Part shown: in pieces, positions 33,451 through 42,190 of the stretch
How the letters are laid out: each line of letters starts with the position of its first letter
Numbering within the stretch: the first letter of the stretch is position 1
Assembly (NCBI RefSeq): GCF_013204855.1
Contig: NZ_JABMKZ010000028.1
Span: 1-64,000 of the forward strand
Source: Paenibacillus alba
Lineage (GTDB): Bacteria > Bacillota > Bacilli > Paenibacillales > NBRC-103111
Reading direction: 5' to 3'
DNA length: 64,000 nt
Program-made: the position numbers and the translations under genes
The notes under the pieces: model-generated
What the model saw: only the letters and a program-made list of their open reading frames with translations
Told to the model about the DNA's origin: nothing
The model's database searches: none

Positions 33451-34716
33451 TTACGCCTCCTTTTTCCTAAGAATAACGCCTTGTGTCGTCTGAATCTGAT
33501 TCACGCCATCCCCGATGGCTGCGAACTCGAGGTTATGGTCATCTCCAACATCGATCTGTTTGAACCACTGCCTGAACGCTTCCTCACCCATTTCCCATTT
33601 ATGATCATCGTGTCTGAATCCGGTCAGCTCATAGTACTGGTTAAAGTCCGCGTTCGGCGTTGTAATTATAAAGTGGTCAAAAGCCACATGCTTACAAACG
33701 TGCTCAATAAGAGCCTTTGCCTCATTTTCACTCATATGCTCAATAACTTCGGTTAATATCACATCTACAAGCTCACCATTATACTGCTCCAGAAAATGAT
33801 CAATAGAGTGGAACGTAATTATATTATCGATCTCTTTGGACTTGGCCTTACGGTTAACAACTTCTAACAATTCTTCGTTAATATCAATCGCATAATAGCA
33901 ATCCTCGATTTTCGAAGCATACGGAATTGCGTAGTAGCCTTCTCCACACCCAATATCCAGGATCGCTTTATTAAAAGGCAATGCCCTAGCAATAAAGTTC
34001 CTCCGCTGGAGTCCTGTCCCGCCAAAATCAAATTGAATGTCATAACGGCTGGTGTTTTCTAATTCTTTTTTATATGTTTTGAAGCGATCCTTGGAAGGCA
34101 AAAAGTTTCTAACGAATAGGCTGCGTATATAGAAGGGTGGATCAATCACATTAACGCTTTTGATATATTTGTCCAAAATGCTATCCGAAATATCGATAAA
34201 TTCATCGCCAAACATGGATAAAAATAGGCACAATACGCTGACAACATGCAGCAGTTGGTAAAGACTTTTCCGAGTCGTAACGGTAAGAGAGTAACTCTTA
34301 TGTGCTTGATGTGTCAGCTCAAATGTAAAGTCCTTCAGATGCTTCTCAAAGAACTCCACATACCGCACCAATTCAATATGAATCATGTTAATGAAAAATG
34401 AGTGCTCATACCCCTCGATATCCTGCTCGTTATGCACTTTCAGAGGTGTCGAGAAGTACTCGTTAATCGCATTTAAGGGAAACAACGGCGTATTGTAGCG
34501 AGAGACATTCAGATATTCGAATTGATCTTTCTCATGCTGCTTATAAGAAACTTCGTTATCTGCATCCTTAAAATAAACATTGAACGTAGCATCGTTCGTG
34601 TACCAGCCATACGTCATTCCTTTGCGGACTGATTTAAGCATGAGGCCGGATTGTGGATTCTTCTTGATCATAAAAGAAAACTTCGGATTTGTAGATTTTA
34701 CCTGAATGACTGCCAT
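33451..34716 (-). CDS. hen1: RNA 3'-terminal 2'-O-methyltransferase Hen1
   Basis: A 421-residue bacterial Hen1. The N-terminal half is the Hen1-N domain that activates Pnkp ligation; the C-terminal half is the methyltransferase, with AILDIGCGEGYY (SAM site, near 252), EVIEHM (metal-binding Glu/Glu/His near 324) and RHDDHKWEM. It marks repaired RNA 3' ends to resist repeat cleavage. ATG at 34716 follows GGAGGAG and gives the normal MAVIQVKS start; the longer frame to 34767 crosses a terminator. Confidence 0.95.
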   Translation of the reverse strand: MAVIQVKSTNPKFSFMIKKNPQSGLMLKSVRKGMTYGWYTNDATFNVYFKDADNEVSYKQHEKDQFEYLNVSRYNTPLFPLNAINEYFSTPLKVHNEQDIEGYEHSFFINMIHIELVRYVEFFEKHLKDFTFELTHQAHKSYSLTVTTRKSLYQLLHVVSVLCLFLSMFGDEFIDISDSILDKYIKSVNVIDPPFYIRSLFVRNFLPSKDRFKTYKKELENTSRYDIQFDFGGTGLQRRNFIARALPFNKAILDIGCGEGYYAIPYASKIEDCYYAIDINEELLEVVNRKAKSKEIDNIITFHSIDHFLEQYNGELVDVILTEVIEHMSENEAKALIEHVCKHVAFDHFIITTPNADFNQYYELTGFRHDDHKWEMGEEAFRQWFKQIDVGDDHNLEFAAIGDGVNQIQTTQGVILRKKEA

Positions 34717-34754
34717 TTTTTTAATCTCCTCCAAATTATTGGAATTCATCACAT

Positions 34755-34787
34755 AAAAAAAGGCCACGGACTCAAGCGTCCATGACC
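34755..34787 (-). terminator. Terminator inside the hen1 leader
   Basis: On the minus strand GGTCATGGAC pairs with GTCCGTGGCC through ten base pairs including two G-U pairs, then seven T residues follow. The A-C mismatches on the other strand show it is built to act on minus-strand RNA. It lies between a 34-codon ORF and hen1, 38 nt before the hen1 start, so full transcription of hen1-pnkp needs readthrough or a promoter inside the short gap. Confidence 0.75.
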
Positions 34788-34810
34788 AGTTATTCCAGAA
34801 AACGTCCAGA

Positions 34811-34830
34811 ACTAGCTTAACAAAGCTAGT
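34811..34830 (-). promoter_or_regulatory. Hairpin between leader ORF and hen1 terminator
   Basis: ACTAGCTT and AAGCTAGT form a perfect eight-base stem with a four-base loop, starting 10 bases after the stop of the leader ORF. It has no T-run. With the repeated TGGACG segments downstream it could take part in alternative folding of the leader. Confidence 0.5.
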
Positions 34831-34840
34831 CTAGATACCG

Positions 34841-34945
34841 TCAACAGAATCCCAGTGTGCCGATGAGATTACGTCCACTATTTATTTGTTTGTTAACGTG
34901 GCTGCTCTGCTCTTGGTTTAAACTAACGAATAAATTGGATTTCAT
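34841..34945 (-). CDS. 34-residue leader peptide upstream of hen1-pnkp
   Basis: A 34-codon ORF starting MKSNLFVSLNQEQSS and ending GTLGFC. AAAGGAG lies nine bases before the ATG, and a TTGACA/TAGTAT promoter precedes it. It is followed by a hairpin, a terminator and then hen1. It has no signal peptide, and the composition is polar with Asn, Gln and Ser. It could be a regulatory leader peptide whose translation senses tRNA damage, or a free-standing small protein; both are inference. Confidence 0.5.
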   Translation of the reverse strand: MKSNLFVSLNQEQSSHVNKQINSGRNLIGTLGFC

Positions 34946-34982
34946 CTTCATCAACTCCTTTATCTGGGATTTATTACTGCTC

Positions 34983-35012
34983 ATACTAAAGCCTCTTACC
35001 AGTTCTTGTCAA
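34983..35012 (-). promoter_or_regulatory. Sigma-A promoter for leader ORF/hen1-pnkp
   Basis: A perfect -35 TTGACA (35007-35012) and a -10 TAGTAT (34983-34988) with 18-bp spacing on the minus strand. The transcript would start about 30 bases before the leader ORF's ATG. Confidence 0.65.
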
Positions 35013-35112
35013 CTATAAAAGACGTCACGATTGATTTTCGCCGGTCTTATGGATCTATCTTCGCTTATTTGAGGGATCGTGAACATGGTGAAAGTATGGC
35101 GAGAGGAGGAAT

Positions 35113-35535
35113 TTACAACTGATTCTCCCCCGTACTATGAAAAAACTCAATAATCTCCCCATTCAATCCTTTAACAAAAGCAATACGAACCGGTGTCGGC
35201 GGATTGCTCCCTAGTACCACATCTTTAGGATCCACCGTCACAACAGCTCCTGCTGCCACAGCCGCGGCAACGGCCGCATCCACATTGTTGCTGCGAAAAG
35301 CAACATGGAAATAGGAACCCTCTGGCTTCACTTCGCCAGAGCCGCCAGCGAAAACTTCGATATAATTGCCATCGCCGGAATCCAGCAAAATAATGCGACT
35401 ATCGCCTTCTCCCCAGCTATGCCCTTCCTTGAAACCCAACCCTTCGGTATAAAACTTCACCGTAGCATCAAAATCATTCGCTCTCAGCGCAATATGGTGC
35501 AAGCCGCCGCCGCCTATTTTCTCATTCGTTCCCAT
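35113..35535 (-). CDS. VOC-family (glyoxalase-like) protein
   Basis: A 140-residue vicinal-oxygen-chelate protein with two beta-alpha-beta-beta-beta modules. GGLHHIALRANDFDATVKFYTEGLGF carries the first metal-type His; YFHVAFRSNNVDAAV, RIAFVKGLNGEIIEFF carry the others. VOC proteins include dioxygenases, epimerases and resistance proteins; the substrate cannot be told here. It has its own upstream ribosome site and appears monocistronic. Confidence 0.85.
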   Translation of the reverse strand: MGTNEKIGGGGLHHIALRANDFDATVKFYTEGLGFKEGHSWGEGDSRIILLDSGDGNYIEVFAGGSGEVKPEGSYFHVAFRSNNVDAAVAAAVAAGAVVTVDPKDVVLGSNPPTPVRIAFVKGLNGEIIEFFHSTGENQL

Positions 35536-35575
35536 CTACTTAACCTCCTTAAATATTAACTTAATTATACGACAT

Positions 35576-35770
35576 CTATACCGTTTTCCCTACAACTTCA
35601 AAATCCTGCTTGTACCAAAAATTCGTCGATTGTTCGATGGAATCATCGCTAAAATAATCTTTCTCTGCTTTCTGAATTAACTGTTTCGCACTCATGAACT
35701 CCCATACCACACCATAGTCCAACAAAGGAAACCGACTCCCGAAGCTTACCTTGGCCAAATGACAAGCCAT
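35576..35770 (-). pseudogene. Possible 3' remnant of a protein gene
   Basis: An open frame of 64 residues from the first ATG (MACHLAKVSFGSRFPLLD...) to the stop; the frame continues upstream only through the terminator of the sfp operon. It has no ribosome binding site. The text SFGSRFPLLDYGVVWEFMSAKQLI looks protein-like, so it may be the tail of a gene broken when the biosynthetic operon arrived. It could equally be a chance frame. Confidence 0.3.
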
Positions 35771-35772
35771 GT

Positions 35773-35806
35773 AAAAAAGCGGCTTATCCCTAAGGGATTC
35801 GCCGCC
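35773..35806 (-). terminator. Terminator of the biosynthetic operon
   Basis: On the minus strand GGCGGCGAATCCC pairs with GGGATAAGCCGC around a TTA loop, followed by TTTTTT. It lies 11 bases after the stop of the Sfp-type transferase and is the first strong terminator after the MFS gene, nine genes upstream. Confidence 0.9.
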
Positions 35807-35816
35807 TTTCAGCTTG

Positions 35817-36515
35817 TTACACGAGGGGTGAGGCAAAAAGTGCCCAGCGAAGCAATTGTTCAAAAGGGAGGATCGTCACCTTGTCGGGAAACGTATAGTC
35901 CATGCAGCTTACCGCCAAGGGGTAGCAGGACTCCAGTTCATACAATCGGCAAAAATAGCCTTGATCCTCGTACATGGTGAATGCATCTTGATGTGAAATC
36001 ATAGCGAAGGACACGCTCGTTAAAGGACAAGCAAGCCCGAGACCAATCATCTTGACGAAGCTTTCTTTCATTACCCAACGTCGGCAAAGATAAGCTTCCT
36101 GATCTTGAATCCCTTGGAAGTCTCTGAGTTCCGAGGGTGAAAGTATGCATTCAGCTAACTTCGCGAACCGTGGATCTTGGATCTCAACATCAATTCCCAC
36201 CTCACGTGAACCCAAGACAACCGTTACCCATTCCCCGGCATGAGAAATGTTAAAGAAGAGCTCGGGTCGTTCGCACAGCCATGGCTTTCCATAAGGGCTG
36301 TAGCCTATCCGCGACAACCCGGCCTCAGTGCCAAAACCTTGATGCAGCGCATATCGCAGCAAAACATTTCCGATCGTCATTCTTTGCTGCTGTTTCTTCT
36401 GCAGGCATTTGCCGATCTTGTTCCTTCTCGCCTCATCGAGAAGAGCCTCAAGTAAATGCCAAATCTTAACTTCCGTATGTGGACAAATCTTCGTGGCTAT
36501 AATCTTCATTGGCAT
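35817..36515 (-). CDS. sfp: Sfp-type 4'-phosphopantetheinyl transferase
   Basis: A 232-residue enzyme that attaches phosphopantetheine to carrier proteins. The metal/CoA motifs are EVGIDVEIQ (near 109) and WVMKESFVKMIGLGL (near 153); FNISHAGEWV is the usual substrate-binding text. It is the last gene of the operon and should prime the two carrier domains encoded upstream. The start overlaps the 3' end of the monooxygenase gene by 50 bp. Confidence 0.92.
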   Translation of the reverse strand: MPMKIIATKICPHTEVKIWHLLEALLDEARRNKIGKCLQKKQQQRMTIGNVLLRYALHQGFGTEAGLSRIGYSPYGKPWLCERPELFFNISHAGEWVTVVLGSREVGIDVEIQDPRFAKLAECILSPSELRDFQGIQDQEAYLCRRWVMKESFVKMIGLGLACPLTSVSFAMISHQDAFTMYEDQGYFCRLYELESCYPLAVSCMDYTFPDKVTILPFEQLLRWALFASPLV

Positions 36516-37569
36516 TGCGTTCTCCGTATTGTATAATCATGCGGCTTATGAATTTGGCATCCCGATGCACCCAGCCGATTAACGCTGAGCCCCGCGAAGA
36601 TTGCCAAGGCAGCCCTACAAAATACAAGCCGGGTATCGAAGCCACACCCCGTTCATGCTCGATCCCTAGATGATCGCGGGCCACCTCGGGAATGCGAATC
36701 CAAGGATAATCCGTCCGAAAACCAGTTGCCCATAGGATTGTGTCCACTTCTAGGCTGGATCCGTCGGCGAATGAAATTTGCTTACCCTGCGCCTGAATAG
36801 CTCTGCCTACTAATTTGACACGACCGCTCGCTATGGCTTCACGCAGCTCATAACCGTAAAGCGGATCTTTCTTCTTCCGAAATCGTCGCCCAACCCATGA
36901 ATTCGGTGATTTACGCAGCAATCCGATTAATTCATACCACCAGAAAAGACTCTTGCCAAGAAATCGATAAGGCATAAATTGAATGTCGTGGCCGACTGAC
37001 AAATAAACCTGCCTGCTGAGGGAAAGCTCAAGAGCAATTTGGGCGCCGGAATTCCCTCCTCCGATTACCAGTATATCTGTCAAAGGCAACATCTCAGGGT
37101 TGCGATAATCAAACGTATGCACCTGCATTACATCTTCACTTAGGGATTCGGCGATCGCTGGGACGTAAGGTGATTGAAAAGGGCCTGTCGCTACAACAAC
37201 TTGATTGGCTATCCACATTCCTTTATTTGTCGCCACATAATAGCGGCCCTGCCGATAGGCAAGACTAATCACCTCAGTATCCACTTGGACCGGAAGCGCA
37301 AAGCGATCTTGATAGCACCGCAGATAATCAGCTATCTCATCCTTCGTCGGGTAATCCCATGGATCTCCAGGAAGCGGCAAACCCGGTAAAGCACTGTACC
37401 TTCGAGGCGTAAAAAGTGTTAATGAGTCATAGCGACTGCTCCAGGAATGTCCCACTTCGGGACCTTGATCCAGAATGACGAACTCGATCTGTTCCATGTG
37501 TAAATAATAACCTACAGAAAGACCCGCTTGCCCGCCGCCAATGACAACGATATCGATTCGTCTCACCAC
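36466..37569 (-). CDS. Flavin-containing monooxygenase-like oxidoreductase
   Basis: A 367-residue FAD/NAD(P)-binding protein of the CzcO/FMO group. The FAD site is IVVIGGGQAGLSVGYYL (N-terminus); the NADPH site is DILVIGGGNSGAQIALEL (near 165); WATGFRTDYPW near the end is the conserved FMO/BVMO-like motif. It may hydroxylate or oxidise N, S or ketone groups in the product. GTG 37569 is eight bases after GGGAG; GTG 37566 is also possible. It overlaps the polyketide synthase stop. Confidence 0.85.
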   Translation of the reverse strand: MVRRIDIVVIGGGQAGLSVGYYLHMEQIEFVILDQGPEVGHSWSSRYDSLTLFTPRRYSALPGLPLPGDPWDYPTKDEIADYLRCYQDRFALPVQVDTEVISLAYRQGRYYVATNKGMWIANQVVVATGPFQSPYVPAIAESLSEDVMQVHTFDYRNPEMLPLTDILVIGGGNSGAQIALELSLSRQVYLSVGHDIQFMPYRFLGKSLFWWYELIGLLRKSPNSWVGRRFRKKKDPLYGYELREAIASGRVKLVGRAIQAQGKQISFADGSSLEVDTILWATGFRTDYPWIRIPEVARDHLGIEHERGVASIPGLYFVGLPWQSSRGSALIGWVHRDAKFISRMIIQYGERNANEDYSHEDLSTYGS

Positions 37570-37586
37570 AACCCCCACTCCCCCAT

Positions 37587-40043
37587 TTAACAAAAACAAG
37601 TGATGTCATTCGGTTCTCCGGCATTCGCTATCGTCGTCTTCCAACAAGATTGATGGTGCCACGGATAAGTCGGAAGCATATGGGATAGCTTTCGGGTGCG
37701 GGCGAAACCCTCAGGCACAAAGAGTCCTTTAGCGTACAAGTCGCACTGTAATTGCAACCACGCAAGCTCATCACGGCACTCGCTAACGATGACGGTGCTT
37801 CCGCACTGCGCCACCCTTGACGGGACTGACAACAGACAAATAGTGATGCCATTGACACCCGCTCCCATCTCCAACTGCCCTACATCCATAGGCTCGCCGC
37901 GAACGAGACATTCAATCGCCTGCACGAGAGATAATCTACCGTCCATAACATCTGCTGTCAGGCGACCCAGCCCTTCCCCCATACATACTTGTGGGGTTAT
38001 CCCCCACTGACGCAGCATCTGTGCATAGGCATATTGCTTGGCAAACACGTTGAATTGGCTTTCATTCTGAAGGGGCTCATCAGTCAGATGACGATATAAT
38101 TGTTTCACCACAAAGTACGAATGCCTAAACACAGCATCGTTACTGGTTACTTCCTCTCCGGTATCCTCCAGGTTCTCCCCGTCGTAATCACCGAAACAAA
38201 AGACAGCCTCCGTCGGTTGGCTCCCTACATACCCATAATGCCATAGAGGGCTGCTTTCAGATGCACCGACATAATCTTGCAAAGCAGCAATCAAACTTTC
38301 CTTAGAGAATACAGCAATCGCCAATCTATGTTCATGATGCTTCCTGCCTCGCAACAGTGCTGCCCCTATGGCTGGAAGATCACACTTTTCTGCTTTCTGC
38401 AACCAATCAACATACTTCTGAGCTAATAGGGATAGTCCATCTTTACGAGCAGCGGATAACGTGAATACAAAAGGTTCCATCTCCGAAGTGTCATCCACAT
38501 TCCGAACAAGAGGCGGCTTGCCAATGACAATATGCGCGTTAGTCCCGCCAAATCCGAACGAGCTGACACCTCCATACACATCGTCTCCCGGCTTCAGAGC
38601 CTCACACTTTATAGGTACTAAGAAAGGGAAGCCAGCACGTGGAATCTCGGGATTCCACGTATGAAAATGCAGGTTCGGCGGGACTACTTCGTGTCTCATA
38701 ATGAGCGCTGTCTTTATAAGTCCCGCAATCCCCGCTGCCGACTCGAGATGGCCGATGTTGCTTTTCACCGAGCCGAGGTAGATGGGATCATCTGCCTGTC
38801 TGCCATTAGAAAGCACTTGCCCCAAAGCTTTAACTTCAATAGGATCACCTAGAAATGTCCCCGTCCCATGAGCCTCAATATAGCCAATTTGGCTTGGCTG
38901 AATGCCTGCTTGCGCATACGCCGAGAAAAGCAGTTTCTCCTGAGCCGATTGATTCGGAGCTGTAATCCCGTTGCTTCGACCATCCTGATTCAACGCACTC
39001 CCCGGGATCACTGCGTATACGTCATCGCCGTCCTGCAAAGCTTTAGATAGCGGCTTGAGAATAACAACCCCACAGCCCTCCCCACGAACGTACCCATCCG
39101 CTTGTGCATCGAACGTTTTGCAGCGATCGTCTGATGCAAGCATCCCCGCTTTAACTAGACTGGAAGTTACCCCGTTGGAAAGTATGACGTTCACACCACC
39201 TGCAATGGCTTGCTGACTTTCACCTGACCATATGCTGTGACAGGCTTGATGAACAGCGACAAGAGAAGATGAACAAGCCGTATCGATAGCCATACTTGGC
39301 CCGTGCAGACCCAAGAAATACGATAGTCGATTCGCTGCAATGCACAGCGCTCCGCCCATAACAGAATGAATATGAAAACCATCCGCCGCTTCTAATTCCC
39401 GCCTTCCATAGTCGCTATTAGAAATTCCGATAAACACACCACTTCGCGTGTTAGCCCATAGCTCCGGCGAAATCCCTGCATCCATCAATGCTTCCCATGC
39501 GACCTCAAGCAGCAGACGCTGCTGGGGATCCATACGAATTGCCTCTCGATATGAGATATGGAAGAACGGATAGTCAAAACCATCAATGCCATCGAGGTAA
39601 CCGCCCTGACGATCAACTTTCACTTCTCCAAGCTTCTCGCGATCCGGCGGATACTCTCTTATGGCATCCGTCCCACGCAGTAAGTGCTCCCAGAATTCAC
39701 CCACACCCGAAATACCTGGGAACCGGCAGCCCATACCCACGATAGCGATAGATTCACGCTGATCTGGAGCGATACTTGAAGCCGCAGCCACTTCATTGTT
39801 CCTTTTGGCTCCTCTCTCGCACAAATAAAGAGATAATTCCTGAATGCTTGGATAATCCCAGAATATCGTTGGAGATACCGGAATATCCAAAGCAGCGCTT
39901 AGTTCTCCAGATAGCAGCATCGACTTCGCTGAATCCAGTCCATAACTACTAAAGGGCTCACGTATATCAAGCCCCTCTGGGTTTCTACCCACCAGAAGCG
40001 CTATTTCTTTTACTAACCAATTCGTCACATCACTTGACTTCAT
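37587..40043 (-). CDS. ACP-KS-AT(inactive) polyketide synthase
   Basis: An 818-residue type I PKS protein. An N-terminal carrier domain has GLDSAKS (Ser near 37); the ketosynthase (about 95-510) has the intact triad DTACSSS (near 257), EAHGTGT and NIGHLE. A C-terminal acyltransferase-like domain (about 545-800) keeps the fold and the post-AT linker LPTYPWHHQS, but the nucleophile motif GHSLG reads GEGLG (near 690), so the catalytic Ser is Gly. There are no reductive domains or C-terminal carrier. It should condense one extender supplied in trans. Confidence 0.85.
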   Translation of the reverse strand: MKSSDVTNWLVKEIALLVGRNPEGLDIREPFSSYGLDSAKSMLLSGELSAALDIPVSPTIFWDYPSIQELSLYLCERGAKRNNEVAAASSIAPDQRESIAIVGMGCRFPGISGVGEFWEHLLRGTDAIREYPPDREKLGEVKVDRQGGYLDGIDGFDYPFFHISYREAIRMDPQQRLLLEVAWEALMDAGISPELWANTRSGVFIGISNSDYGRRELEAADGFHIHSVMGGALCIAANRLSYFLGLHGPSMAIDTACSSSLVAVHQACHSIWSGESQQAIAGGVNVILSNGVTSSLVKAGMLASDDRCKTFDAQADGYVRGEGCGVVILKPLSKALQDGDDVYAVIPGSALNQDGRSNGITAPNQSAQEKLLFSAYAQAGIQPSQIGYIEAHGTGTFLGDPIEVKALGQVLSNGRQADDPIYLGSVKSNIGHLESAAGIAGLIKTALIMRHEVVPPNLHFHTWNPEIPRAGFPFLVPIKCEALKPGDDVYGGVSSFGFGGTNAHIVIGKPPLVRNVDDTSEMEPFVFTLSAARKDGLSLLAQKYVDWLQKAEKCDLPAIGAALLRGRKHHEHRLAIAVFSKESLIAALQDYVGASESSPLWHYGYVGSQPTEAVFCFGDYDGENLEDTGEEVTSNDAVFRHSYFVVKQLYRHLTDEPLQNESQFNVFAKQYAYAQMLRQWGITPQVCMGEGLGRLTADVMDGRLSLVQAIECLVRGEPMDVGQLEMGAGVNGITICLLSVPSRVAQCGSTVIVSECRDELAWLQLQCDLYAKGLFVPEGFARTRKLSHMLPTYPWHHQSCWKTTIANAGEPNDITCFC

Positions 40044-40067
40044 TCATAACTGCCTCCGATCAATCGC

Positions 40068-41849
40068 TTATCCACGCTGAAGCTTATCCGTTTCATACCA
40101 TTGTTTCGTCAATCTGCGTTGAATTTTGCCACTGGACGTCTTGGGAATCGTTCCCGTACGGATCAGAACGAGATCCTTCAATGGAAGTTCATACTGCTCC
40201 CACACCGCTTGACGAGCGGTTGCTAGCACTTCACGATGAAGGTGCACGTTCCTTTGGTCAGCGCTCTCGCCATCTTGGCCACGATGCCGGAATTCCCTGT
40301 TAAGTTCAGCGACAATGACGATCTCTCCGCTACTTCCTGCGATCTCCTTCTGATGACCGTTGACGTCCACCTGGAAGGCGGCAATATACTCTTTGCGCAC
40401 AGCAGGATGGCAATTTTGTACCGTGTACTCCAAGTCCTGTGGATAAATATTGCGGCCCCCAACAATCATGACATCTTTCATTCGCCCAGTAATGTATAGT
40501 TCATTATCATGAATAAAGCCGAGATCTCCTGTGCGCAAAAATCGTTCGCCTTGGCAACTATCCAAAGTGCCTTGAAAGGTAAGCTGAGTCGCTTCGGGAT
40601 GTTCCCAGTAACCTTGCGCCACACTGGGACCGCTGACCCAAATCTCGCCAATCATAAGTTCGCCGCACAGCTCGCCTTTTTGAGGATGTACGATGACCGT
40701 TCGCTGTTCCGGAACTAGGATTCCGCATCCTACAACAGCCCGAGCATATAACGTCTCCTTCGTTACCACTATGGCCAGATCGCGCTCCAAGCTTTCTGCA
40801 TCGAGCCATAAGGTTGTATAGGGGTGTTCCCGTTTATAACCGGAAACATACAACGTTCCCTCCGCTAATCCATACGACGGGACCAGACTCTTGGCCTGAA
40901 ATCCATAAGGGGTAAACGTCCGAATAAATGTATGCAAGGTTTCTTCTCTGACTGGCTCCGCTCCGTTGAAAGCCAACTGCCAACTAGTTAGATCTACATC
41001 ACCGTCTGTTTCAGCATTAAATTTCTCTGCACATAGCTCATAAGCGAAATTAGGGCCACCGCTATAAGTCGCGCGATATCGAGAGATCGCTTCAAGCCAA
41101 CGAACAGGCTTCTGCATGAAGCTTACCGGTGACATATAAATCAGTTCACAACCTAAATGCAGAGCCATCAGCAACTGTCCAATCAATCCCATATCATGAT
41201 AGGCGGGCAGCCAATTCACAATACGAGTCTGCTCGGAAAGTTGAAAGTATTTGGCAATTAAGCTCATATTGTGAATTAAATTGCCGTGGCTGACCATAAC
41301 TCCTTTGGGATCAGCTGTTGACCCCGAAGTGTATTGCAAGAACGCGATGTCCTCCGCCTTGCAAGGCATACAGAAAAACATATTGCTATCATCTATAGTG
41401 TCTGTTGCCATAAAAGCCATGCCTGAAAGGAGGGAATCCTCGCTGACATTAGGCAGTACATCAGCAATCAGTTTAGCAGTTGAAAGGGCAATCTCCGTTC
41501 GGGCGCTACGAATGATGGCATCAAGTCGCGGTGTAGGACGGCGCATATGAGGTGGATAGGCAGGAATTGGAATGATCCCTGCATATAAACAACCCATAAA
41601 CCCTGCAATAAATTCCAGCCCCGTCGGATAAAGCAGCAGCGCAGTCTTATATGTCTTGCTGCGCGCATGCAAAGTAGAAGCGATCGCCATCGCACGCTTA
41701 TTCAGCTCCGATGCAGTCATGCTCACTTCCTGATGCTCGCCATCCACCAAGTAGGTGTACATCTTCAAATCCGGCGTAATCAACGCCCGAAATTGCAGCA
41801 GATCCACAAGATTGGTATGCATAGTATCTTTCATGAAACCAATTCCCAT
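40068..41849 (-). CDS. Fatty acyl-AMP ligase (FAAL)
   Basis: A 593-residue adenylate-forming enzyme of the FAAL class. It activates a fatty acid as acyl-AMP and loads it on a carrier protein. Motifs are FLQYTSGSTADPKGVMVSH (near 175), WLPAYHDMGLIGQLL, GGPNFAYELC, YGLAEGTL and GRMKDVMIVGGRNIYPQDLE. The likely acceptor is the neighbouring free ACP or the carrier domain of the PKS. AGGAGGAACTT precedes the ATG. Confidence 0.93.
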   Translation of the reverse strand: MGIGFMKDTMHTNLVDLLQFRALITPDLKMYTYLVDGEHQEVSMTASELNKRAMAIASTLHARSKTYKTALLLYPTGLEFIAGFMGCLYAGIIPIPAYPPHMRRPTPRLDAIIRSARTEIALSTAKLIADVLPNVSEDSLLSGMAFMATDTIDDSNMFFCMPCKAEDIAFLQYTSGSTADPKGVMVSHGNLIHNMSLIAKYFQLSEQTRIVNWLPAYHDMGLIGQLLMALHLGCELIYMSPVSFMQKPVRWLEAISRYRATYSGGPNFAYELCAEKFNAETDGDVDLTSWQLAFNGAEPVREETLHTFIRTFTPYGFQAKSLVPSYGLAEGTLYVSGYKREHPYTTLWLDAESLERDLAIVVTKETLYARAVVGCGILVPEQRTVIVHPQKGELCGELMIGEIWVSGPSVAQGYWEHPEATQLTFQGTLDSCQGERFLRTGDLGFIHDNELYITGRMKDVMIVGGRNIYPQDLEYTVQNCHPAVRKEYIAAFQVDVNGHQKEIAGSSGEIVIVAELNREFRHRGQDGESADQRNVHLHREVLATARQAVWEQYELPLKDLVLIRTGTIPKTSSGKIQRRLTKQWYETDKLQRG

Positions 41850-41863
41850 AAGTTCCTCCTACT

Positions 41864-42166
41864 CTATGATATAGATGGCGCGACATGCTCATAGACATAC
41901 GCCGTCAGCGTATCGACGGATTGAAAATGGTGGCGTAATTGATGAAGCTTCGTTCTATCAATGTGAAATCCAAACTCTTCTTCAATACCTCCTGCAATAT
42001 AAAAGGCTTCAACCGATTCCAAACATAAGCCTTCACCAAACAAGAGCGCATGGTCCACAATGTCATCTGGAGTTACCCCTTTTAATTCAAGGTTCTCAAT
42101 GATGATCTTCTCTTTAATGATTTTGGCTATTTCAGCTTTATCGTAATTTCGGTGCTTGCAGTCCAT
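41864..42166 (-). CDS. Free-standing acyl carrier protein
   Basis: A 100-residue carrier protein of four predicted helices. The attachment motif is GLCLESVEAFY, where the Ser (near 51) replaces the more usual DSL with ESV. GAGAGGTG precedes the ATG. Location between the cysteine desulfurase and the FAAL suggests it carries the activated acyl chain. Confidence 0.85.
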   Translation of the reverse strand: MDCKHRNYDKAEIAKIIKEKIIIENLELKGVTPDDIVDHALLFGEGLCLESVEAFYIAGGIEEEFGFHIDRTKLHQLRHHFQSVDTLTAYVYEHVAPSIS

Positions 42167-42190
42167 GAGGACACCTCTCCTTCTTATCGA

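Noticed and set aside
34717-34767. Longer Hen1 start at 34767
   Set aside because: It would place the N-terminus across the leader terminator and has no ribosome site; ATG 34716 has GGAGGAG.
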